Assembly (NCBI RefSeq): GCF_027579695.1
Contig: NC_083577.1
Span: 30,803,198 to 30,867,197 of the forward strand
Source: Neoarius graeffei
Lineage: Eukaryota; Chordata; Actinopteri; Siluriformes; Ariidae
Reading direction: 5' to 3'
Length of the DNA: 64,000 nt
The translations under genes were made by a program, and so were the position numbers. The notes below the pieces were generated by a model that was given only the letters and a program-made list of their open reading frames with translations, had not been told where the DNA came from and did not search any database. This document shows, piece by piece, positions 31,921 to 41,746 of this stretch; within the stretch, counting starts at the first letter, position 1, and each line of letters opens with the position of its first letter.

Positions 31921-32937
31921 ACTGACTGCTTACTATTTTTCAGATTCACAGTCGTCAGAAACCCCGCCAGGCCCTTTCCTTCACAGCCAGCCACTAACCC
32001 ATGGTAACTATGCATTGCCTTGATTTATGCCATAAACGACTAAAAAAACAAAACAACAAACAAATATCTATGTAGATGCGTTTTGATCAACTGACTATAC
32101 AATTTTTCAGATTCACCCCAGCCACGTCACCGCTTCCATGGTAAGTCAAAGAGGAAATCAATCAATCAACATGAAAATTGTGAATTTAGAACAGAAATTA
32201 AATTAAGGCGCACCTTGAAGTGAACTAAATTGTACTCTCTGATATTTCAGCCACACCTCTGCCATCGCAACAGGGGAACAATCAGTTGCTGCGTGGTGAG
32301 TCCACAACTGTAATCACTGTTCAAAAATGACCAGCAATATGAAATAAAAGTCCTAATGTTTGGTGTTACTTAACAGACATGGGCATCAGCACCGTCATTG
32401 CTCTCCTTGGCCAGCTGAGGGAGGAAAACTGACTGCGTACTATTTTTCAGATTCACCATCTTCAGAAACCCCGCCAGGCCCTTTCCTTCACAGCCAGCCA
32501 CTAACCCATGGTAACTATGCATTGCCTTTATTTATGCCAAAAACAACAAAAAAACAACAAAACGACAAACAAATATCTATGTAGATGCATTTTGATCAAC
32601 TGACTATACAATTTTTCAGATTCACCCCAGCCACGTCACCGCTTCCATGGTAAGTCAAAGAGGAAATCAATCAATCAACATGAAAATTGTGAATTTAGAA
32701 CAGAAATTAAATTAAGGCGCACCTTGAAGTGAACTAAATTGTACTCTCTGATATTTCAGCCACACCTCTGCCATCGCAACAGGGGAACAATCAGTTGCAG
32801 CATGGTGAGTCCACAACTGTAATCACTGTTCAAAAATGACCAGCAATATGAAATAAAAGTCCTAATGTTTGGTGTTACTTAACAGACATGGGCATCAGCA
32901 CAGTCATCGCTCTCCTTGGCCAGCTGAGGGAGGAAAA
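31921..32937 (+). repeat. Tandem duplication of about 508 bp spanning four micro-exons
   Basis: Copy 1 (about 31921-32428) and copy 2 (about 32429-32937) are nearly identical over exons and introns, each starting near ACTGACTGC(T/G)TACTATTTTT and ending in GAGGAAAAC of the coiled-coil exon. Differences are few, so the duplication is recent relative to the element. The junction truncates the first coiled-coil exon and brings TGA into frame. Confidence 0.93.
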
Positions 32938-34472
32938 CAGGGAGCTGAAGGGGGAAGTAGGAAGGCTGGCGCAAGAGGTCAGGGCCCTAAGGAGAGAGAT
33001 GGGGAGACAAGACACACCCCAGACATCGCCCCTAATCAAGCTCCCACTCTCCACCATGGAGGAGTTTTTGGCAGCAGAGGCCCTGGTGAAGGAAGATGCC
33101 AAACAAAAGCAGCTAATGGTACTTATTGAGTCTTACCTTTCCTTTCCAGTCATCTGCAACACCTGCAAAAAGAAACACAAATACTTAATATCATTGTGAA
33201 TCAATGAAACAATGATAAACACTGAATACTTTCTCATTATTGTCTTCATGCTACATTTTATTCTATCAGGTGTCTACCTTAGCCCTTTGTGGAGGAACCA
33301 ACGTAGGGGTCACAGTGAGGCGGATGCTGCGTAGCCTCCTGGTCAACAGCTTGGCCAGCCAATTTAACTGGGCTGGAAAGGGGGAAAAAACTGCGTTTAA
33401 GGACACCAAGATCCATGATGTCCTGTTTGGTAGGTTATGCATGTGCACAAAGCTGTAAAAGAGGGTAAAATAGTAAGCTGTCGCAAGTACTTGCACACTA
33501 CTTCTAAACGTTCTTTGATAACTCCTTCACTAACTGTAACATTACGATTATAACGACAACGACAAACATATTGTGAAAGATGCAAAGGATTAAGAAACTC
33601 ACCAGGCGCCTTACTCAGAAAAAGCAGGTGTGCAGGCAAGTCCAGGGAGGCTGACTGAGTGACGAACGGTCCGGTAGTGGCGTTTCTATTTCCGCTTTGT
33701 GTCAATGGGGAAATTAAAATGTTTTTTTTTTTAATCCCGTTTAAATTGTCACAAGATTCACATCTATGGTTTCTGATTTTTACATATATTTTCTGTACTA
33801 GTACCATTACTTGCCACCTACCACTAGAGTGTGACGTGCATAGCAGGGGCGTAGGCAGAAATTTGTAATACTGTGGACTTCTATGAAATAGAGTGGACCC
33901 CATTGTAAGCGGGGGGTCTGGGGGTCCTCCCCCAGAAAAAATTGTATTTCTTAGATGCAATTTCCTGCATTCTAACCAATTTTAGGGTGAATATATTAGC
34001 AAATCCCATCTGATTCACAGCCCTCTGATTAATGGCAAGATTAAGAATTGTGTCAAGTTTCAGCTCAGAGCAGGTCAGATCTTTTGTTTTCAAATACAGG
34101 ACGATTCCGTATTGTAAGCAGTGTTGGGGAGTAACGAATTACATGTAACGACGTTACGTAATTTAATTACAAAAAAAGTGTAACTGTAATTCGTTACAGT
34201 TACAACAGGAAAATATGTAATTCAGTTACAGTTACTTATGGAAATATTGAGAATTACAATTTTAGTTACATTTGAAAAACAAAAACCTTTGCGACATGAG
34301 CAAGGATATTTTTATTGCTTTGCGCATAATTTTGCCGTTTCCCGCCACGGCTCCTTGTCTGTCCTGGGTTTTCCTATCATGTTTGCCAGCAGCAGCGCCA
34401 CTCTGTTTCTGTGCTTGAACACTAGAGCAGCAAGAAGCGCGCGGTTCAGTTCAGCTCAGCTCAAGCAGCAGT

Positions 34473-36068
34473 CAGGGCCGTAACTACCATTGAGGACACC
34501 GAGGTCATGTCCTCGGCATTTTTTTCCCACGGTTTTTTTTTTTTTTTTCACTCAGAAATGTGAAATTAATATATGATGAAAATCGTTCTGACTTTGATCG
34601 GTGGAAAATCCTAAATTCAGCTTGCATCCCCCTGTTCTCATTTGTTTGTCTAAAAATAAAGTCCCCATAATCATTTTTAAACGAAGCTGAAATATCCGAC
34701 ATTGGAAACATTTCATATTCGGCAGCCTCACGATAGTCAGCTAAGCACCACGGGATACACAAGAGCTGAGAAGTGTTCTCATCAAGGTCCGCCTCCGCAG
34801 CCAGGCAGTTTGTCAATTAGTCGTGGAATCTGAAAGTTGACATAAGATGAAGAATTCTACTACACTAAAACAAACCAAACTCAGCTCTGGAAAGTCAACA
34901 AGTGAGAGAAAAAGAAAGAGGGAAGAAGGGGAGTTAATTTTGCCAGTGACTGACAGTTATGTGCCGGAATGCTTATGATCATTAACAGTGCAATTTTAAT
35001 TAGCATTTCAAGCAACAACAGTCGAAGCCACTTAGCTAGATAGGATTTTCGTTTTCCAGGCGGCACAAACTCTTTTATTCTCTCTCGTCTCGATTTGATT
35101 TGGTGCGTTTCAGATCAGAAAAGGCTGGACAGTCGTGACCTGTTGTTTATGAAGTTATTGGGTGCTGACGAGACTTGAGCTATTTTGCTAACTTACCAGA
35201 CTATCGGCTAACGTGAACACAAGACACTATTGTTTTGATCATTGGTTGTATTTTCGAACGGAAATGAAAACGGGTAGCAAACTTATGTTCACATTTTATT
35301 TACAACATGATGTACCACCTCTGACTGCTTTCTGTCAATCATGAGCAGCCCAGCCGCGTTCACAGCTCCTCCTCCAATCACCAGCTGAGATGAGCCTCCT
35401 CTCGGGAAGTCTTGTCCCGCCCCTCTTATTGACTCCCATCTCCAGTGAGGCTCAGTCTCCGAATGGAGCGTTTTAGTCGGTTTTGTCCAATAACCGTCTA
35501 GTATTTTGCTATTGAAAAGGGCAGATATTTTTTAAAAAGCAATTGAAGTCCATTCAGGCTCGGCTAGATTGCGTTGTCACTCTCACTCACTCACACTCAC
35601 TCACTCTTACACACTCACACTCCATCACTCACTCAAACTCTCACTCACTCACTCACTCACTCACACACACTCACACTCCATCACTCACTCAAACTCTCAC
35701 TCACTCACTCACTCACTCACTCACACTAACTCTCACTCACTCACTCTCACACACTCACACTCCATCACTCACTCAAACTCTCACTCATTCACTCTCACAC
35801 ACTCTCTCACTCACTCACCCACACTCACTCACTCACTCACTCACGCACGCACACACACATACACACAAAATACTTTTGTGATCGTGCAGTTTTGAAATTG
35901 TTAAAATAAACATGTTCACCTATGTACATGTTCATCTTGTTGGACTTGTGATTTTGACTCGTTTCCAAAATGTATGAAAAGTCACCATATTAGGACTTTT
36001 TTTTTTGGCAAATAAGATGTATCGCAATGTTTGACCTCGGTATTTGAAAAATCCTGGTTACGGCCCTG
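34473..36068. mobile_element. hAT element, innermost of three nested hATs (non-autonomous)
   Basis: Ends CAGGGCCGTAACTACC and, inverted, CAGGGCCGTAACCAGG. The target GCAGCAGT is repeated exactly at 34465-34472 and 36069-36076. Its left 900 bp match the reverse complement of about 44250-44880, and its right 500 bp match 41157-41580, so it is an internal-deletion relative of the autonomous element around 41.7-44.2 kb. Confidence 0.96.
35578..35870 (+). repeat. (CACT)n-type simple repeat inside the innermost hAT
   Basis: Long runs of CTCACTCACTCACA. The same place in the related hAT at 41390-41550 holds the complementary (GTGA/TG)n run, so the repeat is part of the element. It gives open frames in several phases that are not genes. 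Confidence 0.95.
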
Positions 36069-36077
36069 GCAGCAGTC

Positions 36078-36236
36078 ATGTCAGACGCCTTCAAGCATTG
36101 GAAATTTAAGAAGCATTTCATCTACATCACTGAAAATGGCTCAAATTTAACTGTCCAATGCAAGCAGTGTTTGCCGGCCATCAAGAAGTTGTCCACGTCG
36201 AAGCAGTCTATGTCAAACCTAAGGAAACATTTAGAG
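36078..36236 (+). pseudogene. BED-type zinc-finger first exon of a hAT transposase
   Basis: MSDAFKHWKFKKHFIYITEN opens the exon, followed by LTVQCKQCLPAIKKLSTSKQ and SMSNLRKHLE, the C2H(C/H) BED-finger pattern. It ends at GAG|GTAAGT, a perfect donor. No later exon of the protein was found before the element ends at 37506, so it is a relic. The inner hAT inserted just upstream of the ATG, in the leader. Confidence 0.8.
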
Positions 36237-36699
36237 GTAAGTGCAACTCACTGGTTTATTTCCGATCAGAAGGCATTCATTTTGAGGTTGTAAGCACATT
36301 AACAGCAAGGTAGGCTATGCTGACGAAATATGTTGAACTACCAGCTCTAGAACAACTGACACCCACCTACATACCATCGTTGTTATTAATCCCAGTGGGC
36401 AACATAATATAATGATGTACGATTGATTCAATGTCATATATCACAACAACGGTTAAGCACACATGTCGTTTCCCTAGTTAGCTACGTGCTAGGCTACTAC
36501 CATTCACTTGAATGTGTTTATTGTTTATTGTATTTTTTTGTAATCAACATTCCATTGACTCTTAAATGTTCAATGACTGACTACCCATCGTCAGTCTTAA
36601 TTCTTGATGGGCTGTATTGTGCCATGTTTCATTTTACAAGCAAAGAGAAAAACAAGAAAAATAAAATGTGATGTAAAAGTCTCACTTTGGTTATTTATT

Positions 36700-37320
36700 A
36701 CTAGATTAAAGTAGAACACTTCATTGTCATTGCACATGTATGAAGTAATGAAATGCAGTTTGGCATCTAATCAAGTGCAACACGTGCAGACTGCACATAA
36801 TGCAGTATTTAGAGACAAAATGCCGTTATTTACAGCTAGTGTAAGTAAAGATGGTTATATGTGCAGAGCATGTATGCGCAGAGTATGTACAATGTAGTTA
36901 TGGCAGTACAATGCACAGGGCAATGAAAAATAGCATGGTATAAATAAATGTGATGAATACAGATGGAATCATTATACAGGTAATCCTATACCACTGTAGA
37001 TAGGGCTATACAGATGTGAATTGAAGAGGAACACTATATGGATGGTAAGGTGTGGATAGAGGGGAACGAAAGACTGGTCTTTGGGAAGAGTTCAATAAGG
37101 TGACCGCTGTGGGAAAGAAGTGGTTTCTGAACCTGCTTGTGTAGTCTGCAAACTGTGAAAACGGTAGAGCCTAGGGGAGGAACAGAAGAGTATGGCCCCT
37201 ATGACAGGAGTCTGAGAATCACATGCACGGTGCAAGCATCTCTTATGGACCTCCTGTGATTGCTTGTCAGCAATTCCCTCTCAGCTTAGTACTGCTTTAA
37301 GGTTCACACTGTCGGTTTTC
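36700..37320. repeat. LINE-like 3' sequence, degenerate
   Basis: Contains AAGTAGAACACTTCATTGTCATTG and GGGAAAGAAGTGGTTTCTGAAC-type words that I associate with abundant fish LINE 3' regions (compare 49797-50040). No coding part. Clade unresolved. Confidence 0.4.
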
Positions 37321-37642
37321 AAAAATTAAATGGTGAACATGGGTCAATATTCATTAAAACCTTAAAGTAATTAAAAAGTAATCCAAAAGTAACTAGTTAC
37401 ATTACTTTTTAAAAGTAATTGAAAAAGTTACACTACAATTACATTTTAAACAAGGTAACTTGTAACTGTAACGAATTACATTTTTAAAGTAACTTACCCA
37501 ACACTGATTGTAAGGGACAGTTGACAACCCTACCCTTTCACCCCCCTATTTTGCTTACTTTAAAAAAAAAAACAAAAACCTACATTATAGACAACGGGTC
37601 TTTATTCGCTATTGTTTTGTAAGAGAGAACAAAATATATTTT

Positions 37643-38284
37643 TCACAAAAAGAACAACAGAATTTTTAAAAACATGGCCATTTGAACTACGACATCAAGC
37701 ACCACCTTGATATGTTCCCGGTTCTTGTTAACCAAACTGTCCATGTCGCGGTTCATCTGGCTAACCACACTCCCAGAAGTCTGACTAACGCGAAAGCCAC
37801 GTAGCTTCTCAACAGCGTTCTGATGGTACTTACAAGCACTGTGTCTTTCGCATGCTTGTCGAAGGTGCTTCCAATCTCTGTATCCGTTTAAACATACACG
37901 GTCCTGCATCTCTGGAGGGAAATGACGACAGGCCTTGCAGAATATCGCATCTTTTGAAATACTGTACTCTAGAAAACGAAATTCTTTGTACCATTTCGCC
38001 GAAAACGACCTGGCCTTTCCGTTTATCACGGTCCGTGGGAATTCTTTCAGATCGGGCTGGGTAGCCGGTTCCAGGAGAGCGGACAGGTCTGCAGGGGGGC
38101 TGCTGGGCTGAGAGGCAGAAGGAGGGCTAGTCATGGGGAGAGTGGAGCGGGTTGCATCTGGTGTGGTGGCGGAGGTCGAACTTGATACCGGGACGGCATT
38201 ATCATCATTGTCCACATCTGTTTCTTCTGATTTCGATCTTTTTGGCTTATTAAAGAAAGAGGACAGCGATGTCTGTTTAGACAT
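37643..38284 (-). pseudogene. hAT transposase N-terminal region with TTF-type zinc finger (213 aa)
   Basis: Starts MSKQTSLSSFFNKPKRSKSE, then an acidic and Ser/Pro-rich linker. A TTF-type zinc-finger region follows: RSFSAKWYKEFRFLEYSISK, IFCKACRHFPPE and SACKYHQNAVEKL (Cys and His ligands visible, about residues 105-170). The typical catalytic regions of ZMYM1-like hAT proteins should follow, but the frame ends after VVQMAMFLKIL. Long open frame, but only the DNA-binding N terminus. A short product that competes for the element ends is conceivable but purely speculative. Confidence 0.78.
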
Positions 38285-39354
38285 TTTCTGTTTAAGTTAG
38301 CGCAACTAAACTAGCATTCTAGGTCAGCGATGACTTCCGTTTTTTGGCATAGCAACGGATGTTTGCTTCTTGCTGCTTATCAAAAACGCGGGCATTAGCC
38401 AATCAAAATGATTATAGAGAGAAAAAAACACTGACAAAAATATAATTTCTGTAAATAGTTGTAACATTATACTTAATTCAAAGTGTTTTGTTTCGTGTTA
38501 CATTATTGTTATCCTGCTGTTCATTGAATTTCACGTTAAAAACACCTCCTCTATGGTGGGCGAGCCAGCTGTCAATCAAGTTGGACACCTCCGATAGGGT
38601 GGGCCAGCCGTCAATCATAGTGGCACCGGCCCACTGTTGCCCTTATGTGCCTACGCCACTGGTGCATAGTCTTAACAACTCAAACTTTAACAATTATCAC
38701 CATGCAAAGTCTCAATGTTGTTTTGTTCTTTTTCTTTCAAATGCTCTACAAAAGCAGCTGCCAGGGAGCACACACGCTACTTTTAGTGACGCAATCAAGA
38801 AGTGGCTTAAGTATGCGCCAGAGAGAGAGGGAGGGATGACTTTCTTTATCAATGCTGCATCAAATTAATTTTGGTTATGTTTTTCTGTTTCCATGTACAG
38901 GTGTCTGCGCCGCAGGAGGAATATAGGCCACAATTCTAAATTATAAATAAATCATAAAATGTTTCTAAGAACTTGTTCAAGTGTGTTCTGTTCCTTATAA
39001 ATGTTAAAAGTTATGCCTCATTAGATAGCCTGACAAACATTAGGAGAGGTGCATTGTTGCATGCATTTTTATATCCTGTTGTACATTAAACAGGACGTAG
39101 CCTACGCATATTGATATAAATTAAGTTTCACTTTCATGGTTGAAGTATGCATGTGTGTGTTCATCCTAGGCAAGAGCCCCGATGCTTTATTGTTAGCTAG
39201 TTTAATTTAGCCTGTTTTGCTTAATTTGTAGCCTTCCTGTTGTACATAAAACAGGAAGTAAAGTTGGATGAATCATCGCCGAAAATTAAACTATAAATCG
39301 ACCGAAATCCGTAGTTGAATAAAGGGTGAAAGGGGGTCTATTCTCTGTCGGCCA

Positions 39355-39505
39355 CCATCCACTTTTCAACGTCGTTTCAACGCAAACTCGTATGAGCAAA
39401 GCGGTGTTGAATCAACGCCGGTGATCCACGATGATTCGACGGCGTATGGTCGAAGAACATGCCGATGATTCCCCGTCGAATCAACGCCCTTTTGCTATCT
39501 GGGTA
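39355..39505. repeat. Right subterminal repeat region of the CACTA-like element
   Basis: Copies of CAACGTCGTTTCAACGC, GTGTTGAATCAACGCCG, CGATGATTCGACGGCG and CGTCGAATCAACGCC precede the terminal GCTATCTGGGTA. They form palindromic units in inverted relation to the left end. Confidence 0.72.
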
Positions 39506-39509
39506 GTGT

Positions 39510-39874
39510 TCATATTTTTGTTACTCAGCCAGTGTTTGTGGGTCTGATGGACCCGCTGCATTTTGATGTTTTCAATTCAACACAATCAAACAACTTTACT
39601 TCACAGATGTTTACTTCACCCTAATTACAAGCAATAGAAACAGCATTTATGATTAATATTTGCCCTTTACCTTTGTTAGATTACATTTATTTAAAAAAGT
39701 GCGACTCATTTTTGTTTGTTTTTTAATACACTTGTTTTTGTACAGTGTGTGGTCATCTGATATATGTTCTTCACAGAAAATGAGCCAAGGCCACTGAGTC
39801 TGAGTTTGAAAAAATAATTAATCGTATCATTATTCCTTTGATAAAAATGAAAACGGCCACAGACCCAAACACCA
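39510..39874. other. Sequence beyond the CACTA-like element, nothing recognised
   Basis: AT-rich flank between the element end and paralogous block C4. No gene or repeat recognised. Confidence 0.4.
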
Positions 39875-40880
39875 TACAAGGGTTAACTCTCATCCATTAT
39901 CCCTGGCTGCTGTATCATGTGGGTCAAAACATGACAAGATCTGTCTCGTCTCCTTCGACTGAAACACAAACTCCAACTGCCATGATTCTCAAAAGTACCG
40001 ACCACATCACATTCACAATCACTCGATTTCAATTAATCACTGTGAAATCTCACACTTGGTCTTTACTCGGGACGTTAGTGAGCTGCTTATTCTGTGTTTG
40101 ATATCCCGGTTTGTGATCATTATCGAGTCTCTCCCTGTCTATTTGCTCATCACCTGCACTGTGCCTGCTCGATGGTTTTTAAGTTCACTGTGGCAGCGGG
40201 GGCGTGGTCAAGCGCCGGTCTGTGACAGGAGGGCGGAGTCAGGGAAGGTAAGTGGCAAGAATCACTACACCTGAGAGCAATTAACCTGTGTTTGTGTGTC
40301 TTCCCAGTGACCGCGCCCTATATGAGGAGGGAGATCGAGCGAGAGCAGAGGGGAGTCTCTCCCGCACCAGATGACTTGCGTGTGCGTGTATGCGTGTGGC
40401 TGGGAGAGTGTGTTTGCGAAACTGAAAAGTCGAGCAATAAACGCTATGTGAACCTGATCTCTGTCCTGCCGTCCTCTGTGCTCCACCCACCAATAGTGAA
40501 CCGCTACATTCACTTTGTCCTGACAAATTTTCTGCCTCAAAGTGTTTTAAAACCGAACATTTTAACCCAACCTGTATATCCAGAACTGCGCACAAGCCTT
40601 TTTTCCCCACACCTTTAATCTGGATTATATTTGATGTGTAATTACACATCCGAGTGACAAGTGTCAGTTTCAGTTTTAATTTTCCGGCAGTTTCTTCGAG
40701 ATCCAGACTTGTGTGTGTTGTGTAAAAACAAATCATATATAAAACTGTAGTTTGGCTTCTCACACACATCTGGACCTTTATCTAATGTTTGATTAGTTCA
40801 ATATTAGTATATTTTATGATTATTTTTTGGAATTTGTTCTTTGGAGGAGGTGGAGTTATACTGTGTGCATATGTCACATG
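39875..40880 (+). repeat. Paralogous block C4
   Basis: 39875-39966 (CTCTCATCCATTATCCCTGG through GACAAGATCTGTCTCGTCTC-CTTCGACTGAAA) matches 53985-54060. 40815-40880 (GATTATTTTTTGGAATTTG to TATGTCACATG) matches 55537-55597. The middle is unique apart from a solo LTR. It preserves the order of the ancestral block that a LINE replaced at 54063-55535. Confidence 0.8.
40189..40508 (+). mobile_element. Solo LTR, gypsy family A, with perfect 5-bp target duplication (fossil)
   Basis: TGTGGCAG to GCTACA, 320 bp, related to the LTR at 148-465 over its whole length. TTCAC is repeated exactly at 40184-40188 and 40509-40513. It contains an AATAAA word near 40435. The internal region was lost by LTR-LTR recombination; no coding sequence remains. 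Confidence 0.95.
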
Positions 40881-41350
40881 CAGTGCCGTAACTACCATTG
40901 AGGACACCGAGATCATGTCCTCGGCATTTTTTTTCCCACGGTATTTTTTTTTTCACTCAGAAATGTGAAATTAATATATGATGAAAATCGTTCTGACTTT
41001 GATCGGTGGAAAATTCTAAATTCAGCTTGCATCCCCCTGTTCTCATTTGTTTGTCTAAAAATAAAGTCCCCATAATCATTTTTAAACGAAGCTGAAATAT
41101 CCGACATTGGAAACATTTCATATTAGTCGTCGCGATAGTCAGCTAAGCACCACGGGCAGGGCCGTAACCAGGATTTTTCAAATACCGAGGTCAAACATTG
41201 CGATACATCTTATTTGCCAAAAAAAACCCGTCCTAATATGGTGACTTTTCATACATTTTGGAAACGAGTCAAAATCACAAGCCCAACAAGGAGATGAACA
41301 TGTAGGTGAACATGTTTATTTTAACAATTTCAAAACTGCACGATCACAAA

Positions 41351-41353
41351 AGT

Positions 41354-41394
<41 letters not shown>

Positions 41395-41496
41395 GAGTGA
41401 GTGAGTGAGAGTTTGAGTGAGTGATGGAGTGTGAGTGAGTGAGTGTGAGTGAGTGAGAATGAGTGAGAGTGTGAGTGAGTGAAATAGTGAGAGTCA

Positions 41497-41551
<55 letters not shown>
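41351..41551. repeat. (TG)n/(GTGA)n simple repeat inside hAT segment 2
   Basis: Two long TG runs with GTGAGTGA between them, in the 3' part of the inverted hAT. Homologous to the complementary repeat at 35578-35870. Confidence 0.95.
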
Positions 41552-41554
<3 letters not shown>

Positions 41555-41746
41555 GAGATATATTTGTAGGTCTTGTCACATCAGCGCCAAAGCAGATCTG
41601 CAGGCAGCCATCCTCTGATGTACAGTATTTACATTAACTGCAATGACACAATGTATAGACAAAACAACAGATAAGCATAATTCATATCATTATTACAGCA
41701 GTGTAGTACAAGCATAGTAGTAAAAGTATTTCAATTACATTTAGTC

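Larger units (their letters stand above)
34119..37506 (+). mobile_element. hAT element, middle of three nested hATs
   Basis: Ends CAGTGTTGGGGAGTAACG and, inverted, CAGTGTTGGGTAAGTTAC, with GTAAC-rich subterminal repeats. The 8-bp target ATTGTAAG is repeated exactly at 34111-34118 and 37507-37514. Net length without the inner hAT is about 1.8 kb. It keeps only the BED-finger exon of a transposase. Confidence 0.96.
33844..38661 (-). mobile_element. hAT element, outermost of three nested hATs
   Basis: Ends CAGGGGCGTAGGCAGAAATT and, inverted, CAGTGGCGTAGGCACATAAG. The 8-bp target GTGCATAG is repeated exactly at 33836-33843 and 38662-38669. Without the inner hATs it is about 1.4 kb: a non-autonomous derivative with only the first exon of its transposase. 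It lies in the last intron of the DUF4806-like gene. Confidence 0.95.
30699..38868 (+). pseudogene. DUF4806-like second gene of the CACTA-like element, multi-exon, probably inactive
   Basis: Exons by splice sites and phase: 30699-30903 (MAQIWKVVEFQDRSAAVVSS...), 30991-31096, 31202-31329 (Arg/Glu-rich), then phase-1 micro-exons 31804-31848, 31944-32003, 32111-32140, 32251-32295 and 32377-32432. A second set follows at 32451-32510, 32620-32649 and 32760-32804. Then come 32886-33118 (coiled coil LGQLREENRELKGEVGRLAQ, then LPLSTMEEFLAAEALVKED), 33270-33429 (GGTNVGVTVRRMLRSLLVNS, ASQFNWAGKGEKTAFKD) and 38741-38868 (SDAIKKWLKYAPEREGG). The last three make a DUF4806 domain, found next to transposases and in many fish genes; its biochemical role is not established. 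The final intron is blown up by three nested hATs. The last acceptor reads TTTCAA where AG is expected, and the exon at 32377 ends in TGA, so it is probably no longer functional. Confidence 0.75.
23526..39505 (+). mobile_element. CACTA-like (tnp2-type) transposon with transposase and DUF4806-like gene
   Basis: The left end reads TACCCAGATAGTAGAGGGACG; the right end, reverse-complemented, reads TACCCAGATAGCAAAAGGGCG. GTG lies on both sides (23523-23525 and 39506-39508), the 3-bp duplication typical of CACTA/EnSpm. Both ends carry subterminal copies of CGTTGAATCAACG and GGTCGATT-type words in both orientations. The element holds one uninterrupted transposase gene and a spliced second gene. It is swollen to 15980 bp by at least eight insertions. 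The left GTG lies in a GT repeat, so it is weaker evidence than the inverted ends. The superfamily call rests on the transposase. Confidence 0.78.

Noticed and set aside
35543-35895. Long open frames rich in Thr, His, Ser and Leu
   Set aside because: They are translations of the (CACT)n simple repeat in several phases, inside a non-autonomous hAT.
41316-41579. Open frame of Thr-His repeats on the minus strand
   Set aside because: Translation of the TG/GTGA simple repeat in the hAT 3' region.
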